Positions 8,500 through 16,559 of a stretch of 64,000 bases of DNA are shown in pieces. Numbering within the stretch: the first letter of the stretch is position 1; each line of letters opens with the position of its first letter. The stretch is taken from assembly GCF_001014615.2 (NCBI RefSeq), contig NZ_LBCQ02000001.1:186001-250000 (forward strand), given 5' to 3'. Source of the stretch: Aquamicrobium sp. LC103. GTDB taxonomy: Bacteria > Pseudomonadota > Alphaproteobacteria > Rhizobiales > Rhizobiaceae. A program made the translations under genes and the position numbers. The notes under the pieces are model-generated. The model worked only from the letters and a program-made list of their open reading frames with translations. It was not told the DNA's origin and searched no databases.

Positions 8500-8865
8500 G
8501 TTGCCGCTGGACCGCTTCTTCTGAACTGCTAAGCTCGGCCATGGCTCCCATGTTGGCCAGTCTGGGTTGCCGCTGGACCGCTTCTTCTGAGCTGCTAAGC
8601 TCGCGCTGTCGCTGACATAGCTCGGCCAGTTGTTGCCGCTGGACCGCTTCTTCTGAGCTGCTAAGCTAATCCTGTTTGATGGTGCGGGTCAGCAAACGTT
8701 GCCGCTGGACCGCTTCTTCTGAGCTGCTAAGCTCGCCGCGATGTACTCAACGCTGACGAGATCGTTGCCGCTGGACCGCTTCTTCTGAGCTGCTAAGCTC
8801 AGACCACGGTTCTCCCGCCGATCTTGGCAGTTGCCGCTGGACCGCTTCTTCTGAGCTGCTAAGCT
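8500..8865 (+). CRISPR. Type II-C CRISPR array, 6 repeats of 36 bp and 5 spacers of 30 bp
   Basis: Repeats start at 8500, 8566, 8632, 8698, 8764 and 8830. Each is 36 bp, beginning GTTGCCGCTGGACCGC and ending GAGCTGCTAAGCT. All spacers are exactly 30 bp (8536-8565, 8602-8631, 8668-8697, 8734-8763, 8800-8829) and unlike one another. Five repeats are identical; the first (8500) differs once, G to A at repeat position 26. crRNA sense is the plus strand, because the tracrRNA anti-repeat at 13936 is complementary to this strand; transcription therefore runs towards cas2, opposite to the cas genes. The repeat end TGCTAAGCT resembles an extended -10 element, as reported for repeats of other II-C arrays. 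The degenerate repeat lies at the end far from cas2, so new spacers are probably added at the cas2 side (inference). Confidence 0.97.
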
Positions 8866-8869
8866 CGAT

Positions 8870-8910
8870 GCCCGCCGATCTTCCTGAAAACAAACAGAAA
8901 ATCGGCGGGC
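8870..8910. other. Stem-loop between array and cas2 (array terminator or leader element)
   Basis: GCCCGCCGAT, a 21-base A-rich loop, then ATCGGCGGGC: a perfect 10-bp stem beginning 4 bases after the last repeat. It lies where plus-strand pre-crRNA leaves the array and before the cas2 stop at 8938. It may stop pre-crRNA transcription, although no T-run follows, or be part of the integration-end leader. The left arm shares CCCGCCGATCTT with spacer 5. Confidence 0.5.
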
Positions 8911-8937
8911 TCGATGTGGGAAAAACGGTTCCGCGCC

Positions 8938-9303
8938 TCAGAAAAGCGCCATCTGCTCGGGATTTTTTCGGCTTCGGCGCCGGCGCTGGTCGGAAAAGCG
9001 GACGATGTTTTCATATTGCCGGTCCGTGAACTGGAAGATGTAGATGTCGCCCCATTGAGGCAGGTTGGCCTCGATTTTCCGCGCATATGCCTCGAACTGC
9101 TCCTTGCCGTTGCAGAAGCGCAGATAGTTGGAAAACTGGCTCATCTCGAAGCCTTGATCAAGCAGGAACAGGCGGAACTTGGTCGCCGCGGCTCTCTGCT
9201 TCCTCGTTTCGACCGGCAGGTCGAAGGTGACAAGAATCCACATCAACTGATACCCGCTCAGATGCGCCAGGCCGAGATTGCCCTTGTCCTCCCGCCGCGT
9301 CAT
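8938..9303 (-). CDS. cas2: CRISPR-associated endoribonuclease/adaptation protein Cas2
   Basis: A 121-residue Cas2 of the type II kind. The ferredoxin-like core begins MWILVTFDLPVETRKQR (first strand with the conserved acidic residue), continues with FRLFLLDQGFEMSQFSNYLRFC, and ends PQWGDIYIFQFTDRQYENIVRF plus a basic tail. With Cas1 it integrates new spacers. The ATG at 9303 overlaps the cas1 stop (ATGA), suggesting coupled translation; an internal ATG at 9243 would give a 101-residue protein with the standard N-terminus and is a real alternative. It is the last gene of the cas operon. Confidence 0.93.
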   Translation of the reverse strand: MTRREDKGNLGLAHLSGYQLMWILVTFDLPVETRKQRAAATKFRLFLLDQGFEMSQFSNYLRFCNGKEQFEAYARKIEANLPQWGDIYIFQFTDRQYENIVRFSDQRRRRSRKNPEQMALF

Positions 9304-10217
9304 CCAGGCTCGCTTACTGCCGCTTCCGCGCGAAGAGGCGACCCCGGAAGCGCAAGGTCGATCCGGCCGGTTTCGAAACATGTCGCGACCGAATGAACGA
9401 AGCGCTGCACTTGCACGGACAGCGGCGAAACGGTGCCGTCCGGATTTTGCAGGTCGAGCGTGGTGAGCGTCGCAAGGCGGCGTTTGACGTCGCCGGTGAC
9501 TTCGACATGCCCCTCGTCGAGCAGTTCCAGAACCATCTGGTCGACAAGAGGCCGATACGGCTCCATCAGATCGTCGGAAAGCGCGAAGGCGTTATTGCGG
9601 TTGGAATGGAAGATGCCGATCGTCGGATGCAGTCCCGTCGCGCAGACGCTGCGCGATACCACCGCGCGCAGGACCGTGTAGCCGTAATTGAGAAGCGCAT
9701 TGGCGCCGCCGGCCGAGCGGTCCCGTGAAAAATCCGCGCCGAACAGCGCCCTCCAATACCGCCGCGCCGCCTGCGCCTCGATATTGTCCGGATCGCCCGA
9801 GCGCACCTTGCGTGCGAGCAGATCGAATGCGCCCGCCTCGCCGCCGCGCGCGGCGAAAATCGTCCCCTGCATGCGCACCTTGGCGGAAACGATACGCCGC
9901 CATATCTGCTTGCCGAGCGGCCGGCCCGCGGCAAGCTGCGCGCGCATGCGGGCGGCCTGGGCATAATGCCCTTCGATCGGCCAGACACAGGCGACAGGCG
10001 CATGGTTGCTGCCGCACACCACGATCGGGACGGCGCGCTCGGAAAGGCGCACCATCACCGAGTTCGACCATGCCGTGCCGTGCGCATGCACGATCAGCGC
10101 GCCGATATCGTCGAGCGCGACCCGCCCTTTTTCCTCTCCTCCCGCGCTCACGGTAAGAAAACCGCGATGAACGGCAAGAAAAAGACCTTCCGTTTCTATA
10201 TCAACCACCCGCTCCAT
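9300..10217 (-). CDS. cas1: CRISPR-associated integrase Cas1 (type II)
   Basis: The 305-residue protein has an N-terminal beta domain (VDIETEGLFLAVHRGFLTV) and a C-terminal helical catalytic domain. The three metal-binding residues of Cas1 are present: E147 (NIEAQAARRYW), H204 (GIFHSNRNN) and E219 (DDLMEPYRP), at the spacing seen in type II enzymes. GANALLNYGYTVLRAVV is also a family hallmark. It captures and integrates protospacers with Cas2. It begins 38 bases downstream of the cas9 stop and overlaps cas2, so cas9-cas1-cas2 is one transcription unit. Confidence 0.96.
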   Translation of the reverse strand: MERVVDIETEGLFLAVHRGFLTVSAGGEEKGRVALDDIGALIVHAHGTAWSNSVMVRLSERAVPIVVCGSNHAPVACVWPIEGHYAQAARMRAQLAAGRPLGKQIWRRIVSAKVRMQGTIFAARGGEAGAFDLLARKVRSGDPDNIEAQAARRYWRALFGADFSRDRSAGGANALLNYGYTVLRAVVSRSVCATGLHPTIGIFHSNRNNAFALSDDLMEPYRPLVDQMVLELLDEGHVEVTGDVKRRLATLTTLDLQNPDGTVSPLSVQVQRFVHSVATCFETGRIDLALPGSPLRAEAAVSEPG

Positions 10218-10255
10218 GGTCGAATATAGTAGCTATACTTCTTAAAATTGTGTAG

Positions 10256-13200
10256 CTACGCCCGCTCCCGCTCCAAACGCTTGTTGCGGGCCAGGCGGCT
10301 TTCCCGGTCCTGTGGGCCGGGATCGAGGACCTGACCGGTGGCGTCGATCCTGACCTGCCGCGCGGCTATCTCCTTCAAGCCGCTCGCCGATTTCGAGAAA
10401 TACTTGAAGGGATCGGCGCGATCGGCGTCCCGCGCCTTGAGGCTTCCTCCCTCGTTATGGGCGGCAAAATAGATCTGGCCGGCGGTGTTGAACTTGACGA
10501 CGCGACCGATCGTGTAGCCGTCCTTCGGATGCTCGCAGGCGACCATGTCGTTCTGCTTCAGGCTGAGCACCTTGCGTGCCGCCGGATGCGGCCTGCGCTC
10601 CTCGGCCGCCCGGTCGGGCCGGTGCGCGTCGAACATTGTGACCACGTCCGCCTTCCATTTGCCGTCCGGCAGTTCCCAGACGTCGTAACGGAAATTGGCG
10701 TCGCCCTTGTAGCCCTTGTAGATATTGCCGTCGCGGTCGCGGATGGGGATCACCGACAGGCTCTCCGTGACCCGGACATGGCGGATGCCACGGAACTGCT
10801 TGTCCGTCTTGCGGAAATAATCGAGCGCCGCCGAAAGCTCGCGGCCGGAAAGCCCGCTGGTCGCCGAATAGACGCGGCCGCGAAGCTCGGTATCCCTGAT
10901 CGAGGGAATGTCCTTGTCGGTGAGCGACAGGAAGGGTTTGCGGCGCACCACGATCGGGTTGCCACGCGCGTCCGTCTCGCCGGTTATCCCATAGGCGGTG
11001 TCGTTGTGGAGCTGGCCGGCGGTGCGGCCGTGCTCACCCGGCTTGGGCAACGTTCCGTGGTCCGGCTTGTGGCTGACGACGGCGCGGTCGATGGCGGCTT
11101 TCAGTTCCTCGCGAAAGCCCGGCCAGGGCATCGGGATGTCGGCGATCGTCTCCTCCAGGGCGAGCTTTTCGCGCAGGCCCGCCTCGGTCGAGATCCGCTG
11201 CAGCAGGCCGCGCGTGGTCACGCCCACCACCGCCGCGTCGATCGCGTGGTGGCGATGGTCCTTGCGGTTCTTGGCCTGCCCGGCGCCGAAATTGTGGTCG
11301 GGCAGGAGCGCGTTCAAGCCCCATCCGCGGCGCAGCATCTCCGTCAGCCGGCCGGGAATGACGCGGACATGGTTTCTCCGGCGAAGCTCCCCGAGACGGT
11401 CGGGTTCCTCCGTCGGATAAAGCGCCTCGGCATATTCGCGGGCAAGCCGCGAAAGATATTGCGTGTCGGTGAGCTGGCGGGCGAGAAAGCCTTCGTTCTC
11501 CTTGTATTTCTCCATCGCGTCACGCGCGAAGCGCCAGCGCTTGTTGCGCGGCAGCCGCGCGGCGCGTTCCAGTATCTCGTCGTAGCGTCCGCCCCATTCG
11601 GCAACTTCGGCCGGCGCGCGGTTGGCCTTTACGCGATTGGCCTCGACGACGCACAGGATGCGGTTGGCCTGGCTGTCGTCCATCGTTCGCGACCAGGGCA
11701 GGATGTGGTCGACGTCGACTTCGCCGGAAAACAGCATGGAGATGCAAATCGGCCTGCCGGTATAGACGCAGACCCGGTCTTCGGGCTTGTCCGGGTTGAG
11801 CTCCTCCCATAGCTTCAGCAGCGCGCGATTGTAGCCATTGTCCTTCTGGCCGATGTCGCGCAGCTTCTGCGAGCGCAGGGCGGCGGCGCGCGTGTTGCGG
11901 CCGATGACGCGGTTCACCTCGTCCTTCTGCCTGTCGTTGAGCTTCAATTCCCGCGCGAGCTCGATGGCGATCTGGTCCGGCTTGCCGAAGCGGCGCGCGA
12001 GCGCGTTGACGACATGGCGGAACTGGTTCAGCGCGATATGGACCGTCGGGTTGGTGATGCGTCCCTTCGCGATGTCGTAGGGATCGTCCGGATCGTTGGT
12101 GCCGGGCGGGATGCGCCGTTCGAGGACTTCCTGATATTTCGGCAGGCGATCGAGCCCGTCCTCGTCCGCCCGCGCCAGCGAATGGTCGTAACCGGCCAGC
12201 CTCGCCGCGTCGGCCTCGGTGATCACATCGGCCTTCAATTCCTCCAGCATGGTCGAAACCGCCGTCGGCCCCAGCCTGCCGTAGCCGTCCGGCAGATGGA
12301 CCTTCGCCGCCTGCTCGGCCTCCGCATCGGAAAGACCATGTTCCGAGACGAGCCATTCATGCAGCGCGAACGGATCCTCCTCCTCGCGCAGGCGCTCGAC
12401 GATCCGCCATTTCTCGTCCGTCGAGAAGCCGGACCAGCGGTTGCCGAAAACCGCCTTGTCGGCCAGCGCGGCCGTCACCTCGTCGCCCATCATGTCGGTG
12501 CGATTCTCGGTTTCCTTGTTGAAGCGCAGGTCGCGCAGCCTGAGCTCCTTGCGCAGCGCGGCATAGGTCGCCTTGCGCTGGCCGCGCAGCTTGAGGACGA
12601 GCCGGTCGCGCTCGGGAAGCGTCAGCTTGCGGTGGCTCTGGTCGGGCATCACCACTTCCAGCTCGTTCACCTCCTTGTAGAGGCGGAATTCCTGGAACAG
12701 CGGATGCGCCTTGGCGAGCCGCGTCTCGGCGGAATTGAAGCTGCATCTGCCGACGATCGCCGGCTTCAGCGGCCGCTGATGAAACATGACGCGAAAGAGA
12801 TGCCCGCGGCGTTCCTCCGTCAAAACTTCCGGGTGATAGGAGTACTGCTTCTCCCAGATCGCATCGAACTCCTCCTCGAGAAGCCGCCGCACGGGATAGA
12901 AGTCATAGGCCGTCTTCGCGGGCTTGCCGTCCTCGGCCTCCTGCTCGGACGCCCCCGCACGCACGCGCACCGGCCTGCCGTCGGAACGCCGCTTCGCCAG
13001 ATAGGCGCCCAGCGTCGGGGCGCCGGTATCCCTCATCTCCTCGAGCAGCCGGTTGACGCCGGTTTCGATAGCGCCTTTTTCGTTCGACTTCCGGTCGGTC
13101 TTGCGGTTGGACTTGAAGCCGCGACGCTGGTTCAGGTGAAACAGCGCGCGGCCGATATGATGAAGCGGCAGCTTTTCCATCAGCGCGCGGGCGCGCAGGC

Positions 13201-13549
13201 TGTAGACGTCGGCGAGCGCCTCCTCCGACTTCGGACCGCGATCGCCGGTCTTGGCGACGAGCGCCTGCCGTGCCTTCGGATCGGCCGGCATCAGGCCGTA
13301 TTCCGTCAGGGTGCGCAGAACCGCCTTGCGCCGGCGCTTGTAGCGGTCGCGCCGGCGCGCCATGGCACGCGCCGCGCGCCGGCCTTCGGCAAGCGAGTTT
13401 CCGGATTTCGGCTCGCGGCCGTCGGCGAAGATGCGCGCGTTGGCATCCAGAATCCGGCAAGGATCGCCATTGTCCGACAGGGCGAACACGCACCAGCCGA
13501 TGCTGTTGGTACCGATGTCGAATGAGAACAGTATATCTCCCTTTCCCAT
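10256..13549 (-). CDS. cas9: CRISPR-associated endonuclease Cas9, type II-C
   Basis: At 1097 residues this is a compact II-C Cas9. The three RuvC pieces are RuvC-I (ILFSFDIGTNSIGWC, catalytic D11), RuvC-II (IAIELARELK, E530) and RuvC-III (HHAIDAAVVG, H768 and D771). The HNH nuclease is intact: VDVDHILPWS (D614, H615) and VEANRVKANR (N638); the H-to-N spacing equals that of the S. pyogenes enzyme. The arginine-rich bridge helix spans about residues 57-80. The start at 13549 has GAGGAAGCG upstream. Residues beyond about 830 form the wedge and PAM-interacting region, whose specificity cannot be predicted by eye. It cuts both DNA strands guided by crRNA and tracrRNA. No cas4 or csn2 gene is present, confirming subtype II-C. 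Confidence 0.98.
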   Translation of the reverse strand: MGKGDILFSFDIGTNSIGWCVFALSDNGDPCRILDANARIFADGREPKSGNSLAEGRRAARAMARRRDRYKRRRKAVLRTLTEYGLMPADPKARQALVAKTGDRGPKSEEALADVYSLRARALMEKLPLHHIGRALFHLNQRRGFKSNRKTDRKSNEKGAIETGVNRLLEEMRDTGAPTLGAYLAKRRSDGRPVRVRAGASEQEAEDGKPAKTAYDFYPVRRLLEEEFDAIWEKQYSYHPEVLTEERRGHLFRVMFHQRPLKPAIVGRCSFNSAETRLAKAHPLFQEFRLYKEVNELEVVMPDQSHRKLTLPERDRLVLKLRGQRKATYAALRKELRLRDLRFNKETENRTDMMGDEVTAALADKAVFGNRWSGFSTDEKWRIVERLREEEDPFALHEWLVSEHGLSDAEAEQAAKVHLPDGYGRLGPTAVSTMLEELKADVITEADAARLAGYDHSLARADEDGLDRLPKYQEVLERRIPPGTNDPDDPYDIAKGRITNPTVHIALNQFRHVVNALARRFGKPDQIAIELARELKLNDRQKDEVNRVIGRNTRAAALRSQKLRDIGQKDNGYNRALLKLWEELNPDKPEDRVCVYTGRPICISMLFSGEVDVDHILPWSRTMDDSQANRILCVVEANRVKANRAPAEVAEWGGRYDEILERAARLPRNKRWRFARDAMEKYKENEGFLARQLTDTQYLSRLAREYAEALYPTEEPDRLGELRRRNHVRVIPGRLTEMLRRGWGLNALLPDHNFGAGQAKNRKDHRHHAIDAAVVGVTTRGLLQRISTEAGLREKLALEETIADIPMPWPGFREELKAAIDRAVVSHKPDHGTLPKPGEHGRTAGQLHNDTAYGITGETDARGNPIVVRRKPFLSLTDKDIPSIRDTELRGRVYSATSGLSGRELSAALDYFRKTDKQFRGIRHVRVTESLSVIPIRDRDGNIYKGYKGDANFRYDVWELPDGKWKADVVTMFDAHRPDRAAEERRPHPAARKVLSLKQNDMVACEHPKDGYTIGRVVKFNTAGQIYFAAHNEGGSLKARDADRADPFKYFSKSASGLKEIAARQVRIDATGQVLDPGPQDRESRLARNKRLERERA

Positions 13550-13935
13550 CGCTTCCTCATTTAAAATCTCTTTTATTTCTATCGTACTCGATTCTTACCC
13601 ATTATGTCGACGCAATAATTTCTGCATATATATGGATGTGTTCCCCCGATATATGGAAATTATTATAGTATATATTTACAACAACCATTATCGAATGTAT
13701 CATGATTCGCAATTGCAATTGTGCCTTCTGGTTAGCCCAATCCAAAGCGCTGACATACAGAAAAAACGAACTCGGATTAGCGTGGCATGATTGCAATAGA
13801 GTTAGGAGCCTCACCTTCTGACTTGATGTAATTTTTTTATAGGGCGTCACATATGTGAGTCCCGAGTTAGCCTATGTGGGCCCCCGATATAGTTGCATCC
13901 GGACCGTATTTGTTGTACTTGGAGATTGCTATATC
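13550..13935. other. AT-rich region between cas9 and the tracrRNA gene
   Basis: This 386-bp stretch is much richer in A and T than its surroundings and has no convincing gene. It must hold the cas9 promoter (minus strand; an ACTATAATAATT patch lies near 13660-13675 on that strand) and the tracrRNA promoter. Two exact copies of CCCCCGATATA occur at 13643 and 13881, and a 12-bp palindrome TCACATATGTGA lies at 13847-13858. None of these can be assigned a function from sequence alone. Confidence 0.5.
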
Positions 13936-14016
13936 TAGCAGTTCAGAAGAGGCGGTCTGGCTGTTAACAAGCTTCGACAGCACCAAATAAGGCCCTCGCC
14001 ATGGCGGGGGCTTTTT
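13936..14016 (+). ncRNA. tracrRNA of the type II-C system
   Basis: The anti-repeat at 13936-13968 (TAGCAGTTCAGAAGAGGC, then GGTCTGGCTGTTAAC) is complementary to nearly the whole CRISPR repeat, with one bulge, one mismatch near the crRNA 5' side and a few G-U pairs. It is followed by a possible small stem (GCTGT at 13960 with ACAGC at 13977) and an A-rich linker, then a terminator hairpin and T-run. Transcription is plus strand, divergent from cas9. A TGCTATATC extended -10-like element at 13927-13935 would start transcripts inside the anti-repeat, near 13942; the true 5' end may instead be further upstream, so the start given is only the anti-repeat edge. Confidence 0.88.
13992..14016 (+). 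terminator. Rho-independent terminator of the tracrRNA
   Basis: GCCCTCGC, loop CATG, then GCGGGGGC (8 bp including one G-U pair) followed by TTTTT at 14012-14016. The T-run on the plus strand fixes the direction of the tracrRNA gene. Confidence 0.88.
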
Positions 14017-14091
14017 GCTTGAGCAACGCCTGCTTGCAGGACTTGGGTCGGATCGGCTGCACATCCCGGGCTGGTGCCGACCGCACTCCGA

Positions 14092-14631
14092 TCAAAACGC
14101 CTTGAGAAAGTCCTTCCAGAAGGCGCGCCAGACCTCCGCCGCTTCGGCGGAGGCGAGCTTTTGATGCGTGACGGCGAATCCCGCCTTGTCCGGCGTCTTC
14201 TGGTTGACCGAGGCGATGACGCGGCTGCGGTCTTCGAGCGTGGCGCCCCAACGGCGCCATTTCTCCGTCGCGCTCATCCGCGGACCGCTGGCGATCGCGA
14301 CGCCCGAGAAGTCGGTGCGGCGTCCGGCGAGCGCTTGCCACGCCGCCATCGCCTCGTCCATGGTTCCAGGCAGCGTCTTCGTCACCGAAAGCTGAAACGA
14401 CCCGTCGCCGTCCTGGCCGGGCAGGCGGCGGCCGATATGCTGTTCATAGGCGACGGTGATCGACTGCGCCCACCAGCCCGATGCCTCGCCGGTGTCGCCG
14501 ACACGACGCGCGATCTCCGTGTGAGAGAGCTCCGCCGCCCCGATTTCCTCCAGAAAGACCAGCCAGGCCTGCCAGGTCTTTCCCGTGCCCTTCTCGATGG
14601 CGGCGGTGTTGATCGGTCGGGCGGCAGCCAT
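14092..14631 (-). CDS. Conserved hypothetical protein with DUF4287-like N-terminal helices
   Basis: The 179-residue protein has no signal peptide. The N-terminal 60 residues (KGTGKTWQAWLVFLEEIGA, then HTEIARRV and GWWAQSITVAYEQHIG) resemble the DUF4287 helical domain seen in small soluble proteins, and the rest (TLPGTMDEAMAAWQAL, KWRRWGATLEDRSRVIASV, FAVTHQKLA) looks like an SRPBCC/AHSA1-type fold. It starts 3 bases after the upp stop, so it is very probably cotranscribed with upp and add. No function in uracil or adenosine salvage is known for such proteins; the link is positional only. Confidence 0.75.
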   Translation of the reverse strand: MAAARPINTAAIEKGTGKTWQAWLVFLEEIGAAELSHTEIARRVGDTGEASGWWAQSITVAYEQHIGRRLPGQDGDGSFQLSVTKTLPGTMDEAMAAWQALAGRRTDFSGVAIASGPRMSATEKWRRWGATLEDRSRVIASVNQKTPDKAGFAVTHQKLASAEAAEVWRAFWKDFLKAF

Positions 14632-14634
14632 CGG

Positions 14635-15261
14635 CTATTTGGTGCCGTACATGCGGTCGCCCGCGTCGCCCAGGCCGGGAACGATATAGCCCTTCTCGTT
14701 CAGCCGCTCGTCAATCGAGGCGGTGAAGACGTCGACGTCGGGATGCGCCGTGGTGAAGCGCTCGATCCCCTCGGGCGCCGCCAGCAGGCAGAGGAAGCGG
14801 ATATTGGTGGCGCCGCGCTCCTTGAGCTTGTCGATGGCCGCGATCGCCGAATTGGCGGTGGCGAGCATCGGGTCGACGACGATCACCAGGCGGTCGCCGA
14901 GATCGCTCGGCGCCTTGAAGAAATATTCCACCGCCTGCAACGTCTCATGGTCGCGGTAGAGGCCGATATGGGCGACGCGGGCGGCCGGCACCAGGTCGAG
15001 CATGCCGTCGAGCAGGCCGTTGCCGGCGCGGAGCACGGAGGCGAAGACCAGCTTCTTGCCCTCCAGCGTCGGCGCCTCCATCGTCTGCATCGGCGTCTCG
15101 ATGGTCTTCGTCGTCAGCTCGAGGTCGCGGGTGACCTCGTAGCAGAGCAGCAGCGATATCTCGCGCAGGAGCCGGCGAAAGCCCGCCGTCGACGTTTCCT
15201 TGTCGCGCATGATGGTGAGCTTGTGCTGGACAAGCGGGTGGTCGACGACGGTTACGCCCAT
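14635..15261 (-). CDS. upp: Uracil phosphoribosyltransferase
   Basis: The 208-residue protein matches the length of bacterial Upp. It begins [20 protein letters not shown], the usual N-terminus, and carries the PRPP-binding motif ([18 protein letters not shown], about residues 130-147) and the uracil-binding loop near the C-terminus ([16 protein letters not shown]). It converts uracil plus PRPP to UMP. The start at 15261 was chosen over longer in-frame extensions by homology of this N-terminus. It lies about 100 bp downstream of the adenosine deaminase gene on the same strand, forming a nucleobase/nucleoside salvage pair. Confidence 0.97.
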   Translation of the reverse strand: MGVTVVDHPLVQHKLTIMRDKETSTAGFRRLLREISLLLCYEVTRDLELTTKTIETPMQTMEAPTLEGKKLVFASVLRAGNGLLDGMLDLVPAARVAHIGLYRDHETLQAVEYFFKAPSDLGDRLVIVVDPMLATANSAIAAIDKLKERGATNIRFLCLLAAPEGIERFTTAHPDVDVFTASIDERLNEKGYIVPGLGDAGDRMYGTK

Positions 15262-15364
15262 GTTCCTATCTCCGGAAATCTCTATTTTGCCTTCGATCTT
15301 AGCGGCATGGCGGCATGCGAGATAGTTTGTGCACGCCCCGAGCCACAATTTTTGTCCGCGTTCG

Positions 15365-16357
15365 CTATCCCGGCCCGCTTTCCGCTTCGGGCGGCCGATC
15401 AAGCCGGGAAAGCAGCGCGCCGCGCGTCGCCTCGTCCACGAAAGCCGCCTCGATGGCGGTGCGGGTGACGGCGACGAGCTCGGCCTCCCCCATCGCGAAG
15501 TGCTCGGCGGCAACCTCGTATTCCCGCTGCAGCGTCGTCCAGAAATAGGGAGGATCGTCGGAGTTGAGCGTCACCTTGCAGCCCGCCGCCCGCAAGCGCG
15601 GAAAGGGATGGTCGGCGTAGCTCGAAAACACCTTCAGCTCGATATTGGAAACCGGGCAGATTTCGAGAACGACGCCCTCGTCCGCGATGCGCCTGACGAG
15701 GTCCGGATTCTCGATCGCGCGCACGCCATGGCCGATGCGCGAGGGCCGAACATGGTCGAGTGCGTCGCGCACGCTCTCCCAGCCGCCGAACTCGCCGGCA
15801 TGCACGGTGATGCCGAGGCCGGCTTCCCGCGCTATCTCGAAGGCGCGGACATAGTCCTTCATGGAACCGGAGCGCTCGTCGCCGGCGACGCCGAAGCCGG
15901 TGACGAGAGGATGCCGGCACGAGGCGGCGAAGCGCGCCGCCTCCTCGATCGATTCGGTTCCGAAATGACGTACGCCGGTGACGATCATGCGGCCTTCCAT
16001 GCCCGTCTTCGCCCTTGCCCGCGCAATCCCCTCGCCGAGCGCGCCGGTATAGGCTTCGGGCGACAGGCCCGCCTTCACCGCATGGTCGGGCGAGGTGAAG
16101 AACTCGCAGTAGATGGCGCCGTCGCGGGCAAGGCCGGTCAGGTAGTGCTCGGCGAGCAGCGCATAGTCCTCTTCCGTGCGGAACAGGTCGGCGGCGAAAT
16201 CATAAGCCGCCAGGAAAGTCGTGAAATCGTGCCAGACGAAGGAGCCGTTCCTGATGAACGGTTCGACATCCCTGCCGTATTTCATCGCCTGTGCCGCGAC
16301 CAGCTCGGGCGACGCGGCGCCTTCGATGTGGCAGTGCAGTTCCGCTTTCAAAATCAT
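15365..16357 (-). CDS. add: Adenosine deaminase
   Basis: The 330-residue protein has the amidohydrolase barrel of adenosine deaminase: ligands in [10 protein letters not shown] at the N-terminus, [11 protein letters not shown] (about residue 185) with the zinc His and the catalytic region, RIGHGVRA (about residue 210) with the catalytic His, and [10 protein letters not shown] (about residue 268) with the two Asp residues. It deaminates adenosine or deoxyadenosine to inosine. The start at 16357 gives the normal short lead before [11 protein letters not shown]; an upstream ATG at 16390 is possible. The gene is divergent from ubiE and upstream of upp. Confidence 0.94.
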   Translation of the reverse strand: MILKAELHCHIEGAASPELVAAQAMKYGRDVEPFIRNGSFVWHDFTTFLAAYDFAADLFRTEEDYALLAEHYLTGLARDGAIYCEFFTSPDHAVKAGLSPEAYTGALGEGIARARAKTGMEGRMIVTGVRHFGTESIEEAARFAASCRHPLVTGFGVAGDERSGSMKDYVRAFEIAREAGLGITVHAGEFGGWESVRDALDHVRPSRIGHGVRAIENPDLVRRIADEGVVLEICPVSNIELKVFSSYADHPFPRLRAAGCKVTLNSDDPPYFWTTLQREYEVAAEHFAMGEAELVAVTRTAIEAAFVDEATRGALLSRLDRPPEAESGPG

Positions 16358-16559
16358 GAAATTAACCCCACTCCATCCGCGTCCCTTCATCGCGGCTTCG
16401 ACAATAGCTTCACGGCCGATGATCGGCTATGGTCGCGCCGAATTTATAGCGTCGGGCACAGAAGCGCGGGAAGCGGCTTTGATATCCGGCATGTGAACAA
16501 CATATAGAGTGACGTAGCGATTCCGGTTGGTCGGATACGGCTCGAAAGCGGGTGAAGAG

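Noticed and set aside
8536-8829. Self-targeting spacers within this window
   Set aside because: No spacer showed a convincing full-length match to another part of the window by eye; only the 12-base match of spacer 5 to the array flank was found.
12014-13525. Long open frame on the plus strand opposite cas9
   Set aside because: It mirrors the codon pattern of cas9 and has low-complexity composition typical of antisense frames in GC-rich DNA; no family signature.
13910-13942. A defined tracrRNA promoter
   Set aside because: Only weak -35/-10 matches (TTGCAT at 13893, TGCTATATC at 13927) were seen, with imperfect spacing; not precise enough to annotate.
16358-16559. Decayed mutM/fpg gene between add and ubiE
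   Set aside because: Although fpg commonly neighbours ubiE in alphaproteobacteria, no coding trace of it was found here.
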